From: Maribacter aquivivus
GTDB lineage: Bacteria > Bacteroidota > Bacteroidia > Flavobacteriales > Flavobacteriaceae
Direction: 5' to 3'
DNA length: 64,000 bases
NCBI RefSeq assembly: GCF_900142175.1
Contig: NZ_FQZX01000002.1
Coordinates: 539,317-603,316, forward strand
Shown: piece after piece, positions 17,698-26,625 of the stretch
Layout of the letters: each line of letters starts with the position of its first letter
How positions within the stretch are numbered: the stretch's first letter is position 1
Program-made: the position numbers and the translations under genes
The notes under the pieces: generated by a model
What the model saw: the letters and a program-made list of their open reading frames with translations, nothing else
Told to the model about the DNA's origin: nothing
Databases searched by the model: none

Positions 17698-20097
17698 ATG
17701 AATAGATATTTACCATTTATTCTTATCTCGCTATTTTGCTTCTGTTTATCATCATGGGGTCAACAAAAATATACGTTAAGTGGCTCAATAGCTGAATCTA
17801 GCAGTAATGAAACACTTATCGGAGTTACGGTTGCCATACCTGAATTAAGCACTGGCGTTACCACTAATGAATATGGTTTTTATTCCATTACATTACCTGA
17901 AGGCACATATACTATTCTAATTAGTTATTTAGGCTTTGAAGATATTCTACAAGAAATAACCCTTACCGAAAATAAGCGTATTGATTATTTACTTGAAGAA
18001 GAAGCTGAACAGTTAGAAGAAGTTGTAGTTACCGAAAATGTGGAAAAGATGGATATCAGAAAACCACAAATGAGCGTAAATACGCTATCGGTTGGCACTA
18101 TTAAAAAAATACCGGTAATTCTTGGCGAAGCTGATGTTATAAAATCTATTCTATTGCTTCCTGGGGTTACAAATGCAGGTGAAGGCGCTTCTGGCTTTAA
18201 TGTTCGTGGTGGCGCTGCCGATCAAAATCTAATTCTTTTAGATGAAGCTATTATCTTTAATTCATCACACTTATTCGGTTTCTTTTCTGTTTTTAATCCA
18301 GATGCCATAAAAGATGTAAAGCTTTACAAAGGTGGTATTCCCGCGCGTTATGGCGGTAGAGTCTCTTCTGTTCTAGATATTTTTCAAAAAGAAGGAAATA
18401 GTAAGGAGTTTAAAATGAATGGCGGTATAGGTGCAGTGGCAAGCAGACTATTGGTCGAAGGCCCTATAAAGAAGGATAAAGCAGCTTTTCTAATTGGCGG
18501 TAGAGCTTCTTACGCCCATCTTTTTCTACCTCTTTTTGATGTTGACAATACGGCTTATTTCTACGATCTAAACACTAAATTAAACTATAGATTAAACGAT
18601 AAAAACAATATTTTTCTATCTGGGTATTTTGGTAGAGATGTATTTGGTATCAATGATAGCTTTGTCAATACTTACGGTAATACCGTTGGTAACTTTAGAT
18701 GGAACCATTTATTCTCTGACAAGATTTTCTCAAATCTATCGCTAATTTACTCTGATTACTATTACGGATTGAAATTAGATTTCGTAGGATTCAACTGGAA
18801 CTCAGGCATCCGTAATTTCAATATTAAATACGATTTAAAACACTACGCTACAGATAAATTACAGGTAAACTACGGAGTCAATAATGTATATTATCAATTT
18901 AATCCCGGTAAAATAGAACCTAGTAATGCCGAATCAGGAATTGTTGAAGAACAATTGATTCAAAAATACGCCAATGAATTTGCTGCCTATGTAGATTTTG
19001 AACATCGAGTAACCGATAATTTAAGTCTTGGCTATGGGTTACGTTTTAGCCACTTTATGAGATTAGGTCAAGATGAACTGAATGTCTATTCAAATAACAA
19101 TCCTGTTGAGTTCGATCCTTTTTTGCTGATTTATAAAGAAGCAGATCCTATTGATGTCATAAATCCTGGAAGAGGAACTACAATATCGAACTTCAGTAAT
19201 TTTGAGCCGAGAGCATCTTTATCTTACACCTTAAACGAGACCAGCTCTATAAAAGCTAGTTATACAAGATTAGCTCAATACTTACACCTACTTTCGAACA
19301 CAAGCTCCCCTACTCCGCTAGATGTTTGGACACCAAGCGGACCGTTTACCAAACCGCAATTATTAGATCAATATGCCTTCGGATACTTTAAAAATTTAAA
19401 AGACGGAGATTACTCGATTGAAACGGAGGTTTTCTATAAAGACGTTCAAAACAGAATAGATTACATCGATGGCGCTAACTTAATAGCCAATAATGCTATT
19501 GAACAGGTTATTTTAAACGGAGAAGCCCGTGCTTACGGACTGGAGTTTTTGTTACGCAAAAATGAGGGTAAATTACAAGGGTGGCTAGCATATACCTTGT
19601 CTAAATCTGAACAACGTACACCTGGCAGAGCTTCAACTGCAGATGATGGTAGAAGTAATTTAGAAACTGGTATTAATTTTGGCAATTGGTATAACACGCC
19701 TTACGATAAAACGCATGATGTGTCTTTATTTGTAAATTATGATGTTAATGAAAAATGGAGCATCAGCAGTAACTTCACCTACCAAACAGGGCAACCGACC
19801 AACTACCCAATAGGTCAATTTGAATTTCAAAATTTGACTGTACCTTATTACGGTCTTCGAAACACCCAAAGACTACCAGCATATAATCGCCTTGATTTAT
19901 CTGCAACATTAACACCCAGAAAAAATAAGAATAAGAAAATAAAAGGTGAATGGGTATTTAGCCTTTACAATGTATATAACAGAAGAAATGCAGCCTCTAT
20001 TAGCTTTAGAAAAAATGATGATACCGGTGTCAACGAAGCTGTTCGTACTTCTATTTTTGGTATTGTGCCTGCTGTTACCTATAACTTTAAATTATAA
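17698..20097 (+). CDS. TonB-dependent outer-membrane receptor with CarboxypepD_reg-like domain
   Basis: A 799-residue outer-membrane receptor. A signal peptide ends near SSWGQQ; a carboxypeptidase-regulatory-like beta domain follows (residues about 25-105, ETLIGVTVAIPELSTGVTTN), then a plug domain with GVTNAGEGASGFNVRGGAAD and LLDEAIIFNSSHLFGFFSVF, then the barrel ending in FGIVPAVTYNFKL with a terminal aromatic/aliphatic residue. I start at the ATG at 17698; a TTG one codon earlier is also in frame. It imports an unknown ligand with TonB energy. The next gene, a DUF4249 lipoprotein, starts three bases after the stop, and this pair recurs in Bacteroidota. Confidence 0.92.
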   Translation: MNRYLPFILISLFCFCLSSWGQQKYTLSGSIAESSSNETLIGVTVAIPELSTGVTTNEYGFYSITLPEGTYTILISYLGFEDILQEITLTENKRIDYLLEEEAEQLEEVVVTENVEKMDIRKPQMSVNTLSVGTIKKIPVILGEADVIKSILLLPGVTNAGEGASGFNVRGGAADQNLILLDEAIIFNSSHLFGFFSVFNPDAIKDVKLYKGGIPARYGGRVSSVLDIFQKEGNSKEFKMNGGIGAVASRLLVEGPIKKDKAAFLIGGRASYAHLFLPLFDVDNTAYFYDLNTKLNYRLNDKNNIFLSGYFGRDVFGINDSFVNTYGNTVGNFRWNHLFSDKIFSNLSLIYSDYYYGLKLDFVGFNWNSGIRNFNIKYDLKHYATDKLQVNYGVNNVYYQFNPGKIEPSNAESGIVEEQLIQKYANEFAAYVDFEHRVTDNLSLGYGLRFSHFMRLGQDELNVYSNNNPVEFDPFLLIYKEADPIDVINPGRGTTISNFSNFEPRASLSYTLNETSSIKASYTRLAQYLHLLSNTSSPTPLDVWTPSGPFTKPQLLDQYAFGYFKNLKDGDYSIETEVFYKDVQNRIDYIDGANLIANNAIEQVILNGEARAYGLEFLLRKNEGKLQGWLAYTLSKSEQRTPGRASTADDGRSNLETGINFGNWYNTPYDKTHDVSLFVNYDVNEKWSISSNFTYQTGQPTNYPIGQFEFQNLTVPYYGLRNTQRLPAYNRLDLSATLTPRKNKNKKIKGEWVFSLYNVYNRRNAASISFRKNDDTGVNEAVRTSIFGIVPAVTYNFKL

Positions 20098-20100
20098 GCT

Positions 20101-21021
20101 ATGAAACGTTATTTGTTATTTTTGCTAACTATTACGTCTTTCATTTCTTGTGAAGACGTTATTGATATAGAGCTCCCTGAAAACGAAACTAGACTTATCG
20201 TAAACGGTGTTATTAGAGTTGATGAAACACAAGAGTATCTACCTATAGAAATAATGGTTTCTGAAAGTAGTTCGTTCTTTGATGAGAACACTATTGCTTC
20301 ATTAAAAAGCGCTACTATATATTACGGAACCCCTAGAGAAGATGCCCCTGAGATATTAGAAGGTGGAGGCATATCAAACTTAGCAGAAGTTGAAGCAGGA
20401 AGTGGAAAATGGGTGCCCGACCCATCTTTTGATAGTGATCAGCGAATTAGAGTTAGTAGTATTAACGAGGGTGATGTGTTTCAGTTGATTCTTGAAACAG
20501 AGGAAGAGCGTTATTTCGCAACCACAACTTACATAAAATCAGTACCAATAGACTCGCTGGTTCAAGGTGATGAAACACTCTTTTCAGGTGATGAAACAGA
20601 GGTTATTGTAACATTTACAGACCCTAATGATAGTGATGATTTTTATCTTTTAGATTTAGATTTTGGAGAATTTCTGGTAACCGAAGATGAATTTTACCAA
20701 GGTCAAACTTTTGTGTTTTCATACTTTTATGACAATGATTTAGAGCTAGATACAAGCTCTGTAGTCGATATAAGCCTTTTAGGGGTAGATGAATCATTTT
20801 ATAATTACATGAACCAAATTATTGTTCAGTCTGGTGGTGACCAAGGTCCGTTTCAAACGCCAGCAGCAACTGTACGCGGCAATATTATAAATATTACAGG
20901 CATCGATAATAACGAGGTTTTTGATAATGTAGAACGTTCAGTTAATTTTGCCTTGGGTTATTTTGCCATAATTGAAGAATACAAGGATAGTATAACAATT
21001 ACAGACAATGAGACGAACTGA
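20101..21021 (+). CDS. DUF4249 lipoprotein
   Basis: A 306-residue lipoprotein: a signal peptide MKRYLLFLLTITSFISCED with the lipidated Cys at about residue 17, then an acidic beta-rich body. The start of the mature part, DIELPENETRLIVNGVI, is characteristic of DUF4249. Such proteins are usually encoded directly after a TonB receptor of the type found here and are presumed to be its surface partner for ligand capture; the ligand is not known. The high Asp/Glu content fits a surface protein of a marine bacterium. It overlaps the small downstream gene by 14 bases. Confidence 0.85.
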   Translation: MKRYLLFLLTITSFISCEDVIDIELPENETRLIVNGVIRVDETQEYLPIEIMVSESSSFFDENTIASLKSATIYYGTPREDAPEILEGGGISNLAEVEAGSGKWVPDPSFDSDQRIRVSSINEGDVFQLILETEEERYFATTTYIKSVPIDSLVQGDETLFSGDETEVIVTFTDPNDSDDFYLLDLDFGEFLVTEDEFYQGQTFVFSYFYDNDLELDTSSVVDISLLGVDESFYNYMNQIIVQSGGDQGPFQTPAATVRGNIINITGIDNNEVFDNVERSVNFALGYFAIIEEYKDSITITDNETN

Positions 21022-21247
21022 TAAAGACATGCTGGTAACCGGTTTAAAACGCCTAGCCATAACAGTAGTATTAATGTTTACGGCGCCTATAGTATTGTAT
21101 CAAGCATTTAAAAATCAAGAAAATTTTTTATTCTGGCCTGTTTGTATTATTGGGGTAATTCTTGCATTCTTCGCCGTTAGAACAGGCTTTAAAGGAATTA
21201 TGACCATAATGGATTCTATGTTCGGTAAGAAACCAAAATCATCTTAA
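21008..21247 (+). CDS. Small membrane protein (DUF6095-like)
   Basis: A 79-residue protein with two transmembrane segments, at about residues 14-34 (RLAITVVLMFTAPIVLYQAF) and 41-61, and a basic tail FGKKPKSS. It resembles the flavobacterial DUF6095 family, as I recall it; no function is known. Its start lies 14 bases inside the DUF4249 gene and its stop overlaps the convergent DUF4294 gene by four bases. The compact overlaps on both sides support it as a real gene. Confidence 0.65.
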   Translation: MRRTDKDMLVTGLKRLAITVVLMFTAPIVLYQAFKNQENFLFWPVCIIGVILAFFAVRTGFKGIMTIMDSMFGKKPKSS

Positions 21248-21942
21248 TCTTTAGGCACTTTAGTTGTTCTCTTCCATTTGTTATACAACTTATCATAGTC
21301 GTAATCAAGAACGGTTTCTTGTCGTTCTAACTTACCCTTAGAAAAAGCACGTTGTAATATATCTTCTATTAAATAGTCTTCTTCTATTAAATCAGGATGA
21401 AATTCTTCCTTTATACTAATACTAAACAGCTTCGCTGTAGTATTGTACCAAAAGGCTCGCCAGCCATTGCGCAAGTCTTTAACCAAATCAAAAGCAGTTG
21501 TACCTGTTTGTCTGTATATTAGTTTTACTAAAATCTGACCTTCGGTTCGTGTTAACTTTTTCAATTCTTCAGAAAACTCCTCTTCAATAAACTTCTGTAC
21601 TTTTTTGGTGTATTTCTTTCGCTTTCTATTATTCTTCATATCAGCCAAACTATCGTTCAACTCTACCAAGCGTTCCGCTGCCATTTTTGCATACGGATAT
21701 ACTTTCTGCGTTTTTCTGCGTAAAATGTAATACCGCAATTTATCATCATAAGATGAAAATTTAAGCTTGCCAAATACATAAGCCTCTTCTAAGGCAATTG
21801 AACTTTGCACCAAAGAATCACCAGCAACAATAATCATCTTTTCTGTAATAGAATCAAGTTCTTGTTCTGCAACTTGGGCATTACAAATAGAAATACCGCT
21901 GAAGAGTAAAAAAAGTAGTAAAAAGTTATGTTTCATTACCAT
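21244..21942 (-). CDS. DUF4294 protein, exported
   Basis: A 232-residue protein with a signal peptide (MKHNFLLLFLLFSGISICNA, cleavage near AQVAEQ). The body has LRYYILRRKTQKVYPYAKMA, which is the family hallmark of DUF4294, followed by a Lys/Arg-rich helix and GQILVKLIYRQTGTTAFDLV. The function is unknown; the family is nearly confined to Bacteroidota. It may start at the first or the third codon (MVMKH). It is convergent with the small membrane protein and divergent from the M42 peptidase gene. Confidence 0.8.
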   Translation of the reverse strand: MVMKHNFLLLFLLFSGISICNAQVAEQELDSITEKMIIVAGDSLVQSSIALEEAYVFGKLKFSSYDDKLRYYILRRKTQKVYPYAKMAAERLVELNDSLADMKNNRKRKKYTKKVQKFIEEEFSEELKKLTRTEGQILVKLIYRQTGTTAFDLVKDLRNGWRAFWYNTTAKLFSISIKEEFHPDLIEEDYLIEDILQRAFSKGKLERQETVLDYDYDKLYNKWKRTTKVPKD

Positions 21943-22014
21943 GAGCTAAACAAAAGTCTTGCCAAAATTAACGATTAATAAAGAAGGTTATTACTAATAC
22001 AACGCTAATATTCT

Positions 22015-22022
22015 TAAGTTTG
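22015..22022 (+). promoter_or_regulatory. Putative -7 element of the M42 peptidase gene
   Basis: TAAGTTTG matches TAnnTTTG and lies 18 bases before the ATG at 22041. Because an in-frame TTG at 22020 lies inside this element, the ATG is the better start. Confidence 0.5.
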
Positions 22023-22040
22023 TATCTTAAACTTACATTG

Positions 22041-23129
22041 ATGGCTGATAAAAAAATAATTACTAAAAAGTCTGAAGACTTCTTTGAAAAATACTTGAAT
22101 AATGCTGCTCCTACAGGATATGAATGGGAAGGGCAAAAAATATGGATGGATTACCTAAAACCTTATGTAGATACATTCATTACTGATACGTACGGTACTG
22201 CTGTAGGCGTTATAAATCCTGATGCTAAATATAAAGTAGTTATTGAAGGGCATTCTGATGAAATTTCTTGGTATGTAAACTACATTACCGATAACGGTCT
22301 AATTCATGTTATTAGAAACGGCGGTAGTGATCATCAAATAGCTCCATCTAAATGGGTAAATATTCATACAAGTAAAGGTATTGTAAAAGGTATTTTTGGC
22401 TGGCCGGCAATACATACTAGAAAAGGACCTAAAGAGGAAACTCCTAAAATTGAGAATATTACTATTGATGTTGGTGCCACAAATAAGGAAGAAGTGGAAA
22501 AGCTAGGGGTTCATGTAGGTTGTGTTATTACTTACCCAGATGAGTTTCAAATTCTTAACAAGAACAAATATGTTTGTAGAGCGATAGATAATCGTGCTGG
22601 CGGATTTATGATTGCTGAAGTTGCTCGTTTACTTCATGAAAATAAAGTGAAGCTGCCGTTTGGACTATACATTACAAACTCTGTTCAAGAAGAAATAGGT
22701 TTACGTGGAGCAGAAATGATTACGCAGACCATAAAACCAAACGTAGCTATCGTAACAGATGTTTGTCATGATACCACTACCCCAATGATCAACAAAGCAA
22801 TACAAGGGCATACAGAAATTGGTGCTGGTCCGGTTATTTCTTATGCTCCTGCAGTTCAAAACAAATTACGTGAGCGTATCATTAAAACCGCAGAAGATAA
22901 TAAAATTCCATTTCAAAGAATGGCGGCGTCTAGATCTACAGGTACAGATACAGATGCTTTTGCGTATAGTAATGGCGGCGTTGCTTCTGCGCTAATTTCT
23001 TTACCATTGCGTTACATGCACACAACGGTAGAAACGGTTCATAAAGATGATGTAGAAAACGTTATTCGTTTAATTTACGAAACACTGTTAACTATTAAGG
23101 ACGGAGAAACTTTTAGCTACTTCGATTAA
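22041..23129 (+). CDS. M42-family aminopeptidase
   Basis: A 362-residue metallo-aminopeptidase of family M42 (glucanase/FrvX-like), the expected length. Metal ligands and catalytic residues can be placed: His and Asp in IEGHSDEISWYV, the bridging Asp in CRAIDNRAGG, the Glu pair in SVQEEIGLRGAE, Asp in IVTDVCHDTT, and His in MHTTVETVHKDD near the C-terminus. It removes N-terminal residues from peptides in the cytoplasm, usually as a dodecamer. The N-terminal ADKKIITKKSEDFFEKYLNN follows the chosen ATG. It is monocistronic with a -7 element and a terminator. Confidence 0.93.
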   Translation: MADKKIITKKSEDFFEKYLNNAAPTGYEWEGQKIWMDYLKPYVDTFITDTYGTAVGVINPDAKYKVVIEGHSDEISWYVNYITDNGLIHVIRNGGSDHQIAPSKWVNIHTSKGIVKGIFGWPAIHTRKGPKEETPKIENITIDVGATNKEEVEKLGVHVGCVITYPDEFQILNKNKYVCRAIDNRAGGFMIAEVARLLHENKVKLPFGLYITNSVQEEIGLRGAEMITQTIKPNVAIVTDVCHDTTTPMINKAIQGHTEIGAGPVISYAPAVQNKLRERIIKTAEDNKIPFQRMAASRSTGTDTDAFAYSNGGVASALISLPLRYMHTTVETVHKDDVENVIRLIYETLLTIKDGETFSYFD

Positions 23130-23137
23130 ATTAATAC

Positions 23138-23168
23138 AATCCCTCTTTCATCGGAGGGATTTTTTTTT
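23138..23168 (+). terminator. Rho-independent terminator of the M42 gene
   Basis: AATCCCTC (23138-23145) pairs with GAGGGATT (23154-23161), followed by T to 23168; it ends just before the NUDIX gene start. Confidence 0.85.
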
Positions 23169-23173
23169 ATTTT

Positions 23174-23728
23174 ATGGATGAATTAATAGACATTTTAGAT
23201 GCTGATGGCAACATGACGAAGACCACCGCCATGAAGTCAGAAGCACATAAAAATGGATGGTTTCATCAAACCGTTCATATCTGGTTTTATACAAAAGATG
23301 GTAGTATTCTAATGCAACAACGTGGAAAAGAGAAAGATGTATATCCATTATTGTGGGATGTTTCTGTTGCCGGACATATTGGTGCTGGTGAAGACATTAT
23401 AACATCCGCCTTGCGAGAAATACAAGAGGAAATAGGATTGACAATTTTACCTTCTGAATTAGAAAAAATAGGCATTTTTAAATCCGTCAAAAATCACTCC
23501 GAAGTACTGAAAGACTATGAATTTCATCACACATTTATCGCTAAGCTAAAATCACCATTTAGCACACTTCAAAAGCAAGACAGTGAAGTTGAAGCCTTAA
23601 AACTGATTTCTTTAAATGAATTTAGCAAGGTATTGAAAGACCCGATTAAATACAGCTATGTTCCTCATGATATTTCTTATTACAGGACTATACTTAAAGA
23701 AATACCCAACAAAGAAAACAATTTGTAA
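23174..23728 (+). CDS. NUDIX hydrolase, Idi/YfcD-like
   Basis: A 184-residue NUDIX protein. The full Nudix box is present near residues 76-98: GHIGAGEDIITSALREIQEE followed by IGL (G-x5-E-x7-REUxEExGU). The N-terminal part DILDADGNMTKTTAMKSEAH resembles the isopentenyl-diphosphate isomerase/YfcD group. True Idi-1 enzymes rely on a cysteine and a glutamate for isomerisation, and the Cys is not evident here, so a hydrolase acting on a nucleotide or other diphosphate is more likely. It sits alone between a terminator and the convergent fucU-like gene. Confidence 0.85.
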   Translation: MDELIDILDADGNMTKTTAMKSEAHKNGWFHQTVHIWFYTKDGSILMQQRGKEKDVYPLLWDVSVAGHIGAGEDIITSALREIQEEIGLTILPSELEKIGIFKSVKNHSEVLKDYEFHHTFIAKLKSPFSTLQKQDSEVEALKLISLNEFSKVLKDPIKYSYVPHDISYYRTILKEIPNKENNL

Positions 23729-23743
23729 AATTTATACTCTTCT

Positions 23744-24178
23744 TTAAAATCCAGACTCTTCAGCCATTTTTACAACGCCAACGGTTAAAATTAAATTTGC
23801 AAAACGTCGTTGCTCACCTGTCTGTATAATCAACGTAGTATTTTGGTCTCTAATTTTATCATAGAAAGCCCAACGCTCCATTTCATCCCAAGTTACATCT
23901 CCAAGTAATTTTTTATAGGCATCGTGAATTTCAGCATTAGCTTCTGCAGGCTTTTCCATAACAATAGCTCCTTGTACCGGACAAACTTCTAATATACCTT
24001 CCAGAACTGTAAGGGCATCTAATAGGCCTGGTTTAAAATTAAGGTGTACTGTTGTAGAATTCGGACCCGACATTGCACCTACAGGCAAATTACCATCTGC
24101 AATGACCACTTGCGCAAAATGACCTGAACGTCCAAGCACTTCCATAATTGTTGGATGTATGATAGGAGTCTTTAGCAT
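23744..24178 (-). CDS. RbsD/FucU-family sugar mutarotase
   Basis: A 144-residue RbsD/FucU-fold protein that interconverts sugar anomers (fucose or ribose type). Seen: MLKTPIIHPTIMEVLGRSGH, where the His near residue 20 is the family's catalytic His, VVIADGNLPV with the conserved Asp, and FYDKIRDQNTTLIIQTGE followed by RRFAN near the C-terminus. The length suits FucU. It lies downstream of an SDR dehydrogenase on the same strand, separated by a perfect hairpin. A mutarotase plus a dehydrogenase suggests oxidation of a deoxy or aldose sugar, for example L-fucose from algal polysaccharide; this is inference. Confidence 0.87.
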   Translation of the reverse strand: MLKTPIIHPTIMEVLGRSGHFAQVVIADGNLPVGAMSGPNSTTVHLNFKPGLLDALTVLEGILEVCPVQGAIVMEKPAEANAEIHDAYKKLLGDVTWDEMERWAFYDKIRDQNTTLIIQTGEQRRFANLILTVGVVKMAEESGF

Positions 24179-24205
24179 ATTTATATATTAAGAAAATGAA
24201 AATAA

Positions 24206-24235
24206 AACGCTAGTTCGTAATTACTAACTAGCGTT
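24206..24235 (-). terminator. Hairpin between the SDR and FucU genes
   Basis: AACGCTAGTT (24206-24215) pairs perfectly with AACTAGCGTT (24226-24235). On the minus strand it is followed by a T-rich stretch, so it can terminate SDR transcripts. Since it lies before the FucU gene it may lower FucU expression relative to the SDR. Confidence 0.75.
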
Positions 24236-24255
24236 CTCTATAGTTTTATGAAATG

Positions 24256-25026
24256 CTACATATTGTAGACACCACCATTGATATCAAGCGTAGCACCAGT
24301 AATGAAGCCATCGTATTCAGATGCTAAATACAATACTGCTCTAGCAACATCATCTGCATTACCCGCTCGTTGAATAGGAATACCTTTTGTAGTTTCTGCA
24401 GCAGATTCTTTAGTAGTATGTGTATTGTGAAATGAAGTACCTAAGATAAGCCCTGGTGCAACAGCATTTACACGTGTGCCCTGTGGACCTAATTCTGAAG
24501 CAAGTGCCCTCGTATAGGTTAAAATAGCTCCTTTACTAGTAGAATAGACTAAAGACCCTGGATGACCTCCTTTACGCCCTGCCAATGAAGCCAAGTTGAC
24601 AATGCTACTATTTTCATTTTTTGCTAAATAAGGTGCTGCCGCTCTCGTTACAAACATCATTGATGTAAGGTTAATATCCATCACCTTGTGCCAAAATTCA
24701 GTTTCCATTTCGCTAAGCATTTTACGAGCAACTAATGAACCTGCATTATTTATTAAGATATTAAGACCTCCTAAAGCTTCAACTGTTTTCTTTACTAATG
24801 TATTGGCGTCTTCTTCTTTTGTTAAATCGCCGCTAATTGCAATTGCTTTTGAGTCCTTATCAGTTGCATATTTCACTAATTCATTTGCAGTATCTGCACT
24901 TGAAAAATAATGAATAGCAACATTGGCGCCACTATCAATAAAATGTTTCGTAATTGCTTCTCCAATACCCTGAGCACCAGCAGTAATGAGTATATTTTTT
25001 CCAGATAATTTACTATTATTCGTCAT
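24256..25026 (-). CDS. Short-chain dehydrogenase/reductase
   Basis: A 256-residue classical SDR. The cofactor loop is ILITAGAQGIGEAI (TAGxxGIG, the first Gly being Ala as in some sugar and hydroxybutyrate dehydrogenases). NNAG is in LNILINNAGSL, the catalytic Ser in NLASLAGRKGG, and Tyr and Lys in LVYSTSKGA; the usual IRVNAVAPG region reads GTRVNAVAPGLI. It probably oxidises a sugar or sugar acid, or reduces a keto sugar, with NAD(P). It is preceded by a GntR-type palindrome and followed by the FucU-type gene, which supports a sugar-pathway role over fatty-acid synthesis. Confidence 0.88.
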   Translation of the reverse strand: MTNNSKLSGKNILITAGAQGIGEAITKHFIDSGANVAIHYFSSADTANELVKYATDKDSKAIAISGDLTKEEDANTLVKKTVEALGGLNILINNAGSLVARKMLSEMETEFWHKVMDINLTSMMFVTRAAAPYLAKNENSSIVNLASLAGRKGGHPGSLVYSTSKGAILTYTRALASELGPQGTRVNAVAPGLILGTSFHNTHTTKESAAETTKGIPIQRAGNADDVARAVLYLASEYDGFITGATLDINGGVYNM

Positions 25027-25097
25027 GATTTTTTAATTATAAAACTTGATTTCGTATTGATTTAAATCCAAATAAACCATACTATAAAGAATTGCTC

Positions 25098-25121
25098 AAC
25101 CAAATTGGTTAACCAAATATA
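25098..25121 (-). promoter_or_regulatory. Operator-like palindromes overlapping a -7 element
   Basis: TTGGTTAACCAA (25105-25116) is a perfect 12-base palindrome, overlapped by the near-palindrome AACCAAATTGGTT (25098-25110). The centre AAATTGGTTAACCAAAT closely resembles sites bound by the FadR/UxuR branch of GntR repressors. On the minus strand TATATTTG (25121-25114) fits the -7 consensus, so the palindrome would cover the transcription start of the SDR gene. No GntR gene is in the window. Confidence 0.6.
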
Positions 25122-25163
25122 ATCAAAAATTAATCAGTAGTATTTTATCTGATTTTAAGGCAT

Positions 25164-26543
25164 TTAGCTCAAGTGATTTGTAAAATCTTCAACCTTACTT
25201 AAGCTATATTCTTTTTGCGAGCCTTCTTTCATATTTTTAACGATGAAGGAATTATTGCTCAACTCTTGCTCCCCTATTAAAATGACATAAGGAACATTGC
25301 GGTTATTAGCATATTTCATCTGCTTTTGCATCTTGGCACTCGAAGGATAAATATCTGCTTTAACACCAGACTTACGTAATTGACTTACCAGCTTTAAAGC
25401 TGCCATAGCTTCTTTATCACCAAAATTGACACATAATACTTGAAGTGATTGATCAATAGCTTCTGGAAAAAGATTTAAATCTTCTAAAACCAAATAAATA
25501 CGATCAAGACCAAATGAAATACCCACTCCACTTACATTTTTTAGCCCGAAAATACCGGTAAGGTCGTCATAACGACCACCACCACCTATAGATCCCATTT
25601 TCACACCTTCTGGTGCTGCAACTTCGAAAATGGCTCCTGTATAATAATTTAGTCCGCGGGCAAGGGTTACATCAATAGATAAATTTGCAGATTGCAAGCC
25701 TAAAACAGCTATCGTTTCCAAGATAAAACGCAGTTCTTCCAATCCTTTTTTACCTTCTTCAGAATCTTTTAAAAGTGTATCTAATCGTTCTAATTGTTCT
25801 TCATTACTTCCTTGAGGTAAAAATAATGGAGATGCTTTTTCAATAGCTTTCTCAGAAATTCCTTTAGCAAGCATTTCTTTTTTAACGCCGTCCTCTCCTA
25901 TTTTATCGAGCTTATCTAAGGCTACGGTAAAATCTATCAGTAAGTCTTTAGCACCGATAACTTCTGCTATACCAGCTAATATTTTTCTATTGTTCATTTT
26001 AATGGTTGCACCTTCCAATTTTAATTCGGAAAATACAGCATCATACAACTGGATCAATTCTACTTCTTGCAATAGGGAATCTGACCCAACTACATCAGCA
26101 TCGCATTGAAAAAATTCTCTAAATCTTCCTTTTTGTGGTCTATCTGCTCTCCATACCGGCTGAATCTGATAGCGCTTAAAAGGAAAATCCAACTCATTTT
26201 GATGCATTACTACATAGCGCGCAAACGGTACGGTTAAATCGTATCGCAATGCTTTTTCTGTAATCTTCGGAGCAATACTGTTCGAATTTTTATCAGCATA
26301 AGTAGTGTCATCTACCTTGCTAATAAAATCGCCAGAGTTTAATATCTTAAAAATTAATCGATCACCTTCTTCTCCATATTTACCCAACAACGTATCTGAA
26401 TTCTCAAAAGAAGGAGTTTCAATGGGCTGAAAGCCATACGTTTGAAAATTCTTTTTTATAATGTCAAAAATGTAATTACGTTTTGCAATTTCTGATGGAT
26501 TAAAATCGCGAGTTCCTTTTGGTATAGATGGTTTCTGTGCCAT
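25164..26543 (-). CDS. hisS: Histidine-tRNA ligase
   Basis: A 459-residue class II aminoacyl-tRNA synthetase that charges tRNA-His. Seen: motif 1 region KGTRDFNPSEIAKRNYIFD, motif 2 RADRPQKGRFREFFQCDADV near residue 130, the HisA signature RGLNYYTGAIFEV near 305 and the motif 3 block GGGRYDDLTGIFG followed by SGVGISFGLDRI. The C-terminal anticodon-binding domain (VLCVNFGDKEAM onward) is complete. An insertion at about 55-85 (ISKVDDTTYADKNSNS) is common in Bacteroidota HisRS. It stands alone, upstream of the SDR operon on the same strand. Confidence 0.97.
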   Translation of the reverse strand: MAQKPSIPKGTRDFNPSEIAKRNYIFDIIKKNFQTYGFQPIETPSFENSDTLLGKYGEEGDRLIFKILNSGDFISKVDDTTYADKNSNSIAPKITEKALRYDLTVPFARYVVMHQNELDFPFKRYQIQPVWRADRPQKGRFREFFQCDADVVGSDSLLQEVELIQLYDAVFSELKLEGATIKMNNRKILAGIAEVIGAKDLLIDFTVALDKLDKIGEDGVKKEMLAKGISEKAIEKASPLFLPQGSNEEQLERLDTLLKDSEEGKKGLEELRFILETIAVLGLQSANLSIDVTLARGLNYYTGAIFEVAAPEGVKMGSIGGGGRYDDLTGIFGLKNVSGVGISFGLDRIYLVLEDLNLFPEAIDQSLQVLCVNFGDKEAMAALKLVSQLRKSGVKADIYPSSAKMQKQMKYANNRNVPYVILIGEQELSNNSFIVKNMKEGSQKEYSLSKVEDFTNHLS

Positions 26544-26625
26544 TAATTTTTTATTGTATTACAAATATAACCTTCAAATAAATAAGGCAATATTTCAATG
26601 GTATGAATATTAGATTATAATTGTT

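Noticed and set aside
22020..22040. TTG start of the M42 peptidase
   Set aside because: It would lie in the -7 element; the ATG at 22041 matches the family N-terminus.
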